Part shown: positions 13,800 through 15,169 of the stretch, piece by piece
How the letters are laid out: each line of letters starts with the position of its first letter
Numbering within the stretch: position 1 is the stretch's first letter
Assembly (NCBI GenBank): GCA_044433415.1
Contig: JAWXTP010000069.1
Span: forward strand, 1-15,169
Direction: 5' to 3'
Source of the DNA: JAWXTP01 sp044433415
Lineage (GTDB): Bacteria > Bacteroidota > Bacteroidia > Bacteroidales > Rikenellaceae
Length of the DNA stretch: 15,169 nt
The notes under the pieces: model-generated
What the model saw: the letters and a program-made list of their open reading frames with translations, nothing else
Database searches by the model: none
What the model was told of the DNA's origin: nothing
Translations under genes and position numbers: made by a program

Positions 13800-15169
13800 T
13801 CAACCAAAAATTTCTCGTAGTTCACTATTACTTAGCTCACCTATCCATTTTTCACCTGTTGAAACGGTCATATTGGCCAAGTGGCGTTTACTCTCTATCA
13901 TATCATTGATACGCTCCTCAAAGGTATCTTTGGTAATGAAGCGATGTACAACAACATTGCTCTTTTGACCTATACGGTAGGCTCTATCAGTTGCTTGTGC
14001 CTCTACCGCTGGGTTCCACCACAAGTCGTAATGAATAACATGTGTGGCAGCCGTAAGGTTCAAGCCTGTTCCTGCGGCTTTCAATGAGAGGATAAATATC
14101 TGGTCGTTTTTATTTGATTGGAAACGCTCAACCATAGTCTCGCGCTCCTTTATTGAGCAGCCTCCGTGATAAAAGAGCGGACGCACCGAGAAACGATCTT
14201 CGATAATTTTCTCTAAGATTTTACCCATCTCCTTGAATTGCGTGAATATCAAAACTTTTTCACCACTCTGAACTATTGTGTCGACTATATCAAGCAACAT
14301 CTGTGCTTTACCAGATAACTCAGCCGAAAACTCCCCATTCTTGATAAAGAGTGCTGGGTGATTGCAAATCTGTTTGAGAGCAAGAATCATCTGTAAAATC
14401 AAGCCCTGGCGTTTAAATAATGCCTGCTGTGAACTATCATCAATATCCTCTATGGCATTCATTGCACAAGTGAGAGTTTCCTGATATATTGCTGACTGCA
14501 TTGAAGTAAGTCGCGCATATTGATTCTCTTCAATTTTGTCTGGCAGATCTGAGATAATTGATTTGTCGCTCTTTAGACGGCGTAACATAAATGGAGCAGT
14601 TATTTTGCGGAAACGTTCTACACACTCCATATTATTGTCTTGTTGTATGGGGCGCGAATACTCTGAGTTAAAACTCTTCACCGTACCTAAGTAGCCTTTA
14701 TTAGTAAAGTCCATTATCGACCAAAACTCTGATAGACGGTTCTCAACAGGAGTTCCACTCATCGCAATATGCACAGTAGCAGAAATCGAACGCACAGCCT
14801 TACTTTGTGCAGTCACTGCATTCTTGATATTCTGCGCCTCATCAATTACCACTACTTGCCACTTCTTACGCTTTAGAAGGTCGGTATCAGAACGTAACAC
14901 ACCGTAACTCGTAAGCATAACATCAGACTTAAAATCTGCAATCTTACGTGACGTACCGTGATAGATATGACTTGTAAGGCTGGGTGCAAATCGTTCCAAC
15001 TCCTTTTGCCAGTTGTAAAGTAGACCTGTCGGAGTGATAACAAGCACTTTACGTTTAGCAAGTGCTCCATCCTCTTTTAGCCTTTGAATAAGCGTTATAA
15101 CCTGTAAAGTCTTACCAAGTCCCATATCGTCAGCAATTATAGATCCAAAGCCAATCTTCATATTACGAT
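13800..15169 (-). CDS. SNF2-family ATP-dependent helicase-like protein, N-terminus outside the window
   Basis: The frame stays open to the right edge, and the visible part already begins at helicase motif I, so the true start lies outside and the Met at 15161 is internal. In order, counting from that Met: motif I DDMGLGKT (11-18), motif Ia VLVITPTGLLYNWQKE (39-54), motif II DEAQ (107-110), motif III SGTPVENR (135-142), then the second RecA-like domain with motif IV LIFTQFKEMGKIL, motif V LKAAGTGLNLTAATHVIHYD and motif VI QATDRAYRIGQ (389-399). This is the bacterial SNF2 (RapA/HepA-like) double-stranded-DNA translocase core, intact and probably active. Bacterial members are usually 900-1200 residues with an N-terminal SWIM or SNF2-associated domain that would lie to the right. 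Its role (transcription recycling, repair or DNA remodelling) is not determined by sequence. It reads toward, but is separated by a terminator from, the efflux operon. Confidence 0.92.
   Translation of the reverse strand, partial: RNMKIGFGSIIADDMGLGKTLQVITLIQRLKEDGALAKRKVLVITPTGLLYNWQKELERFAPSLTSHIYHGTSRKIADFKSDVMLTSYGVLRSDTDLLKRKKWQVVVIDEAQNIKNAVTAQSKAVRSISATVHIAMSGTPVENRLSEFWSIMDFTNKGYLGTVKSFNSEYSRPIQQDNNMECVERFRKITAPFMLRRLKSDKSIISDLPDKIEENQYARLTSMQSAIYQETLTCAMNAIEDIDDSSQQALFKRQGLILQMILALKQICNHPALFIKNGEFSAELSGKAQMLLDIVDTIVQSGEKVLIFTQFKEMGKILEKIIEDRFSVRPLFYHGGCSIKERETMVERFQSNKNDQIFILSLKAAGTGLNLTAATHVIHYDLWWNPAVEAQATDRAYRIGQKSNVVVHRFITKDTFEERINDMIESKRHLANMTVSTGEKWIGELSNSELREIFG

Noticed and set aside
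15159..15161. Met codon as the start of the SNF2 helicase
   Set aside because: The frame continues upstream to the window edge and the Met falls directly at helicase motif I, where family members have hundreds of preceding residues; it is internal.

Overview
The window is AT-rich bacterial DNA, most likely from the phylum Bacteroidota (a Bacteroidales-like genome). The support is indirect: the plausible promoters fit the Bacteroidota pattern (a TAnnTTTG box at -7, sometimes with a TTTG-like box about 20 bases upstream), Shine-Dalgarno sequences are not evident, and the gene families (LytS/LytTR pairs, three-gene RND operons with a lipoprotein adaptor, SNF2 helicases) are common there. No rRNA, tRNA, CRISPR array or complete insertion sequence was seen.

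Left region (1-3715): a minus-strand pair encodes a TolC-like outer-membrane protein and an HlyD-like inner-membrane adaptor that runs off the left edge. Facing away from it is a UDP-N-acetylhexosamine 6-dehydrogenase of the TviB/WbpO type. Together they suggest synthesis and export of a uronic-acid-containing surface polysaccharide, but the pump or synthase would lie outside the window.

Middle (3716-7947): a 171-bp MITE-like inverted-repeat element, a DUF1097-type membrane protein with a very strong terminator, a 185-residue protein that looks like a CysQ/inositol-monophosphatase relative stripped of its metal ligands, a small conserved membrane protein on the other strand, and a LytS-type sensor kinase followed by a LytTR response regulator.

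Right (7948-15169): a minus-strand adaptor-pump-channel RND efflux operon convergent with the regulator, then a SNF2-family helicase cut by the right edge.

The most interesting signal is regulatory. Direct repeats of a GGGACA-like word with an exact 20-bp period lie upstream of the CysQ-like gene and upstream of the sensor kinase, both at the same distance (45 bp) from a TAnnTTTG box. A related pair (ATAGACARC, also 20-bp period) lies upstream of the efflux operon. This is the kind of site a LytTR-domain dimer binds, so I infer a local regulon: the LytS/LytTR pair controls itself, the efflux operon and the catalytically dead-looking CysQ relative. The kinase promoter sits so close to its ATG that the mRNA would be essentially leaderless.
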